A DNA stretch of 8,125 nt, from assembly GCA_023128135.1 (NCBI GenBank), contig JAGMEO010000021.1:1-8125 (forward strand), read 5' to 3'. Below the pieces are notes generated by a model. The model did not search any database. It was not told where the DNA came from and worked only from the letters and a program-made list of their open reading frames with translations. The position numbers and the translations under genes are program-made. This document shows positions 5,674 to 8,125 of the stretch, piece by piece. The stretch is from Candidatus Bathyarchaeota archaeon. GTDB taxonomy: Archaea > Thermoproteota > Bathyarchaeia > RBG-16-48-13 > JAGMEO01. Positions within the stretch are counted from its first letter, which is position 1; each line of letters begins with the position of its first letter.

Positions 5674-5683
5674 CTTTTAAAGG
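5674..5683 (-). promoter_or_regulatory. Candidate TATA element for the UbiD-family gene in a shared divergent promoter
   Basis: The minus strand reads CCTTTAAAAG here, centred about 26-28 bp before ATG 5651, so transcription would start at or next to the start codon. The whole gap to the divergent AcnX small-subunit ATG is 43 bp (5652-5694), so the two promoters must overlap or sit very close. Confidence 0.4.
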
Positions 5684-5694
5684 AACGTGAAGCG

Positions 5695-6108
5695 ATGAGA
5701 TATAAAGGAAAAATCATCCAAGAATGGGATGGCGAAGTTATAGGCGAGGTTCTGATTACAAAATCAAAAATATCCTTTCTTGGCGACATTGATCAGAATA
5801 CTGCAAAAGTAGTTGGACCTGACCTAGACATAAAAGGAATGTGTATTTCAAATAAAATTCTAATTTTCTCTGAAGGAAGGGGAAGCACGGTGGGCTCCAA
5901 TGTTCTCTTCGGTTTATCGAAAAAAGGTTTAGCTCCAAAGCTGTTAGCCACATGCAGAGTTGAACCTATTACAGTTTCAGGAGCCATATTTGGGAACATA
6001 CCCATGATCTCAGGCTTAGAAGAGCAAATATTCACTTCGTTAAAAAGCGGAGATGCTGTGAAGGCCTACATTCAAGGCAAAGAAGCATACTTGGAAAAAG
6101 AGGAGTGA
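5695..6108 (+). CDS. Phosphomevalonate dehydratase small subunit (AcnX swivel domain, DUF126)
   Basis: A 137-residue protein corresponding to the aconitase-type swivel domain encoded separately in archaea (COG1786). The diagnostic stretch is SEGRGSTVGSNVLFGL (59-74), with the conserved GRGSTVGS loop that contributes an active-site serine. Other agreement includes GPDLDIKGMCISNKIL (41-56) and a C-terminal GDAVKAYIQG (119-128). With the large subunit it forms the AcnX-type enzyme that dehydrates (R)-5-phosphomevalonate to trans-anhydromevalonate 5-phosphate. Length is typical. ATG 5695 is preceded by AAAGGAACGTGA, a modest ribosome-binding region. The stop overlaps a GAGGAGTGA stretch that serves as the ribosome-binding site of the large subunit 6 nt downstream, so the two are translationally coupled. 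A homologous AcnX hydroxyproline dehydratase is the alternative, but the UbiD neighbour favours mevalonate. Confidence 0.9.
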   Translation: MRYKGKIIQEWDGEVIGEVLITKSKISFLGDIDQNTAKVVGPDLDIKGMCISNKILIFSEGRGSTVGSNVLFGLSKKGLAPKLLATCRVEPITVSGAIFGNIPMISGLEEQIFTSLKSGDAVKAYIQGKEAYLEKEE

Positions 6109-6114
6109 TGCCTG

Positions 6115-7335
6115 ATGTATCTGACGAGGGAAGAAGAGCGAATTTTAAAGGGCGAAGTGGGTTCTGCGCTCGCTAAAGCCATGAAATTATTGGTAACCTT
6201 AGGTGAGATAGAAGAAGCTGAACGTTTTGTACAAATAAAAAGATCACAGATAGCGGGTGTATCATATAAGACAGTTGGTGAACCAACACTTGATCTAATC
6301 GAAAGCCTTGTAGCTGAAAAAGCGGTCGTTAAAACAAATGCGACATTAAATCCTGCTGGGATGGATCTTAAAAGGTGGAGAGATATGGGAATATCCAAAA
6401 CCTTCGCGGACAATCAATTAAGGCTCTGCACGGCATACAAACGTCTCGGAGCGATACCTCTGTGCACGTGCACGCCTTATCTTTCAGGAAATAGACCTGG
6501 AAAAGGAGAAGTAGTGGGTTTTTCAGAATCTTCAGCAATCGCTTTTGTGAACTCTGTGATCGGGGCTCGTACAAACAGACACGGTGGACTTGACGCTCTT
6601 TCAGCAGCCCTCATAGGGAGGGTTCCTTTAATGGGGTATCTAATAGATGAAAACAGGCGAGGCACTGTCCATGTCAAATTGGACTTTAAGCTTAGAGATG
6701 AAGCAGATTACGCTGCTTTAGGATACTTTGTTGGCAAAAACATTAGAACTGGCGAAATTCCAGTTTACGACGGAATTAAAATAGCCTATACCAAGGAATT
6801 GAAGCTTTTAGGTGCGGCTTCTGCTGCTTCAGGCTCTGTGGCTATGTTTCACATACCAAAAATAACGCCAGAAGCAAAAACACTCAAAGAAGCCTTTGGG
6901 AACAACACTCCAAAATACAAACTGAAAATTAATGGAACAGACATATGGTCAGTATACGAGGAACTTTCGTCGAGCAAAGAACCAGACTTAGTTGCGATTG
7001 GGTGCCCACACTGTTCACTTCAAGAAATACGAGAAGTGGCAATACTGCTTTCAAGAAAAAAAATCAAGAAGGGAATAAAATTCTGGGTATTCACTTCACC
7101 AAGAGTATTCAAAACTGCAAAACAGAGAGGTTACATTAAGGACATAAGAACCTCTGGTGGCAATGTATTTGTAAATACATGTATGGTTGTAATGCCGATA
7201 GAGGAAATGGGCTTTAAAAGTATTTATTCAAACTCGGCTAAAGCGGCTTTCTACATACCAAGAATTACAGGAGGTAAATGCGATTCAAAATTGCTTTCTT
7301 TAGCTGAGTGTGTTAGGTTGAGCACTTCAGCTTAA
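6115..7335 (+). CDS. Phosphomevalonate dehydratase large subunit (AcnX, aconitase-like)
   Basis: A 406-residue aconitase-superfamily catalytic subunit (COG1679) binding an Fe-S cluster. Key stretches: AIPLCTCTPYLSGNRPGKGE (113-132), GFSESSAIAFVNSVIGARTN (135-154), GGLDALSAALIGRVP (157-171), IGCPHCSLQEI (295-305), VNTCMVV (353-359) and SNSAKAAFYIPRITGG (372-387). C119, C297 and C356 are the likely cluster ligands; C117 and C300 are extra nearby cysteines. It partners with the small subunit just upstream in the archaeal mevalonate pathway. The start at ATG 6115 uses GAGGAG at 6100-6105, inside the end of the upstream gene; an out-of-frame ATG at 6108 should be ignored. The gene ends 16 nt before a hairpin. 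Full-length and intact; family certain, substrate inferred from the UbiD neighbour. Confidence 0.92.
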   Translation: MYLTREEERILKGEVGSALAKAMKLLVTLGEIEEAERFVQIKRSQIAGVSYKTVGEPTLDLIESLVAEKAVVKTNATLNPAGMDLKRWRDMGISKTFADNQLRLCTAYKRLGAIPLCTCTPYLSGNRPGKGEVVGFSESSAIAFVNSVIGARTNRHGGLDALSAALIGRVPLMGYLIDENRRGTVHVKLDFKLRDEADYAALGYFVGKNIRTGEIPVYDGIKIAYTKELKLLGAASAASGSVAMFHIPKITPEAKTLKEAFGNNTPKYKLKINGTDIWSVYEELSSSKEPDLVAIGCPHCSLQEIREVAILLSRKKIKKGIKFWVFTSPRVFKTAKQRGYIKDIRTSGGNVFVNTCMVVMPIEEMGFKSIYSNSAKAAFYIPRITGGKCDSKLLSLAECVRLSTSA

Positions 7336-7350
7336 TTCACAAAAACATTA

Positions 7351-7378
7351 TCGCGTAAAAAACGGATTATTTACGCGA
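7351..7378. terminator. Perfect 9-bp hairpin between convergent genes
   Basis: TCGCGTAAA (7351-7359) and TTTACGCGA (7370-7378) are exact inverted repeats with a 10-nt loop. It fills most of the 50-bp gap between the AcnX large subunit and the convergent PAC4-like gene, so it could protect or end both mRNAs. No long T-run follows on either strand. Confidence 0.45.
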
Positions 7379-7385
7379 AACAATA

Positions 7386-7733
7386 TTACACTTCAATCTT
7401 CTTAACAATCTTTTGTAGAAGCTTCATCAGAACCTGCCCCCCTTCTTTTTCTAAGTCACCTCTAAGATGAGTAGAGACTAGAACCATTTTGTCAAATAAA
7501 ACAGCTAAACGCTCAGCCAAAACCTTAGTAATTATTGCATTTCTCTCTCCTAACAGTATAGAAGAGACACTTCTTCTATCAAGCTGTGGCATCGCAACTG
7601 CAAGAGTTCCCAATAATATTTGGTTCTTTTCATTGAAAAAAACTATTGCAGCGTTCTCAACAACAAAGATGTTAACAATGAACCTGTTGTGATCTTCTTC
7701 TATTTCCTCTTGAAAAATTTTTGGGTAAGACAT
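7386..7733 (-). CDS. Proteasome assembly chaperone 4 (PAC4/PSMG4)-like protein
   Basis: A 115-residue protein with no signal peptide or clear membrane segment. Its C-terminal two thirds resembles eukaryotic PAC4. GTLAVAMPQLDRRSVSSILLG (about 42-62) corresponds to the LAVAM-SR-D-IPVSTSLLG region of PSMG4. ITKVLAERLAVLFDKMVLVS (68-87) corresponds to GLAQRLA--T-KQVFVSYN, and the terminal helix (98-113) to its last helix. PAC3/PAC4 fold proteins help assemble the proteasome alpha ring in eukaryotes. If the match holds, a similar role in archaeal 20S assembly is possible, but that is inference. The start at 7733 has AGGA about 9-12 nt upstream. The Clp1-like gene ends 72 nt upstream on the same strand, so cotranscription is possible. 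Match made from memory without alignment. Confidence 0.65.
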   Translation of the reverse strand: MSYPKIFQEEIEEDHNRFIVNIFVVENAAIVFFNEKNQILLGTLAVAMPQLDRRSVSSILLGERNAIITKVLAERLAVLFDKMVLVSTHLRGDLEKEGGQVLMKLLQKIVKKIEV

Positions 7734-7805
7734 GATATTTTCCTGGATCTTAATTACTTTACATTTAGTTTATCAAGTTCTATTATCTGATTTCTAGTTC
7801 AGTAA

Positions 7806-8125
7806 TTAATAGGAGAATGTCTTTGAAAGTTCGATCTCATTTCCATGAGGATCAATTTTCACTTGACCAAAACGTACAATGCTTATTTTACCTTCATAGG
7901 GAGTTGATAATTTCAAAACTTTGTTCTGGTAATCTATTTCTTGAATGATTCCCAGACCCAAGAAGTTTTCATTATTATCAAGAAGACCGGTAAGAAGATT
8001 TTTTTCGTCTCCTTCCCATATTATTTGAATCTTTTTTCCGTGTATTTCCAGTGGAATTGGCGTTTCCTCTTTATCTGAATAATCTGGTTTTTTTAAGACC
8101 AGTGTGAACGTTTTTTTGTTTTCTT
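7806..8125 (-). CDS. Probable Clp1-type polynucleotide kinase, C-terminal part (5' partial)
   Basis: An open frame runs from the right edge to TAA at 7806-7808, giving 105 visible residues that end in ELSKTFSY. No start codon is required inside the window, so the gene continues beyond it. The stretch NLLTGLLDNNENFLGLGIIQ, then EIDYQNKVLKLSTPYEGK and ISIVRFGQVKIDPHGNEI, resembles the C-terminal beta domain of Clp1/Grc3 RNA 5'-hydroxyl kinases (pattern: LxGLLD, xGLGI, xxIDxxxxxLxxxTP, xxxxGxxxxxxxGxE). The kinase domain with its P-loop would lie outside the window. Archaeal Clp1 phosphorylates 5'-OH RNA or DNA ends. The call rests on the C-terminal pattern only; another beta-rich domain protein is possible. 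Confidence 0.6.
   Translation of the reverse strand, partial: ENKKTFTLVLKKPDYSDKEETPIPLEIHGKKIQIIWEGDEKNLLTGLLDNNENFLGLGIIQEIDYQNKVLKLSTPYEGKISIVRFGQVKIDPHGNEIELSKTFSY

Noticed and set aside
6072..6413. Minus-strand ORF of 113 codons over the AcnX subunits
   Set aside because: It is antisense to two well-supported genes and its translation has no recognisable domain.
1..8125. Mobile elements, CRISPR arrays, defence or prophage genes
   Set aside because: No spaced direct repeats, transposase or integrase motifs, or atypical gene blocks were seen; all genes fit ordinary archaeal housekeeping families.

Overview
The window reads as a moderately AT-rich chromosomal segment of an archaeon, most likely TACK-type and possibly a Bathyarchaeia-like lineage. 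The support is an archaeal SRP RNA, two archaeal tRNAs, UPF0147 and ZNRD2/autoantigen-p27 family proteins, a short helicase-less XPF nuclease, an archaeal-type phosphomevalonate dehydratase (AcnX) pair beside a UbiD-family decarboxylase, and TATA-like elements upstream of several genes. The lineage is inferred from gene content only. No mobile element, CRISPR array or prophage sign was seen.

Layout. 1-1347 (+): the 3' end of a site-2-protease-like M50 gene, then a TtuA/Ncs6-type tRNA 2-thiolation enzyme 7 nt downstream. 1350-2025: a GC-rich RNA block with an SRP RNA (-) ending 2 nt past the thiolase stop, a tRNA-Ser(GCU) (+) whose D-loop is interrupted by about 22 nt, and a tRNA-Leu(CAG) (-). 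2141-4287: UPF0147 (+), ZNRD2-like zinc-ribbon protein (-), XPF-like nuclease (-), and a thymidylate-kinase-like protein (+) whose Walker A lysine is replaced by glutamate. 4326-7335: a divergent locus with a UbiD-family decarboxylase (-) and the small and large AcnX subunits (+) around a 43-bp intergenic region. 7386-8125 (-): a protein resembling eukaryotic proteasome assembly chaperone 4, then the C-terminal part of a gene that looks like a Clp1-type polynucleotide kinase.

How the genes fit. The three-gene block at 4326-7335 matches the archaeal modified mevalonate route. The two AcnX subunits dehydrate (R)-5-phosphomevalonate to trans-anhydromevalonate 5-phosphate, and the UbiD homologue, which needs prenylated FMN, decarboxylates it to isopentenyl phosphate for membrane lipid synthesis. 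The other genes are informational housekeeping: tRNA modification, protein targeting RNA, tRNAs, DNA repair and nucleotide supply.

Points most worth checking are the unusual D-loop intron of tRNA-Ser, the K-to-E change in the kinase P-loop, the PAC4-like protein beside a Clp1-like gene, and the SRP RNA packed against the thiolase stop codon. I found no wholly new multi-gene system here.
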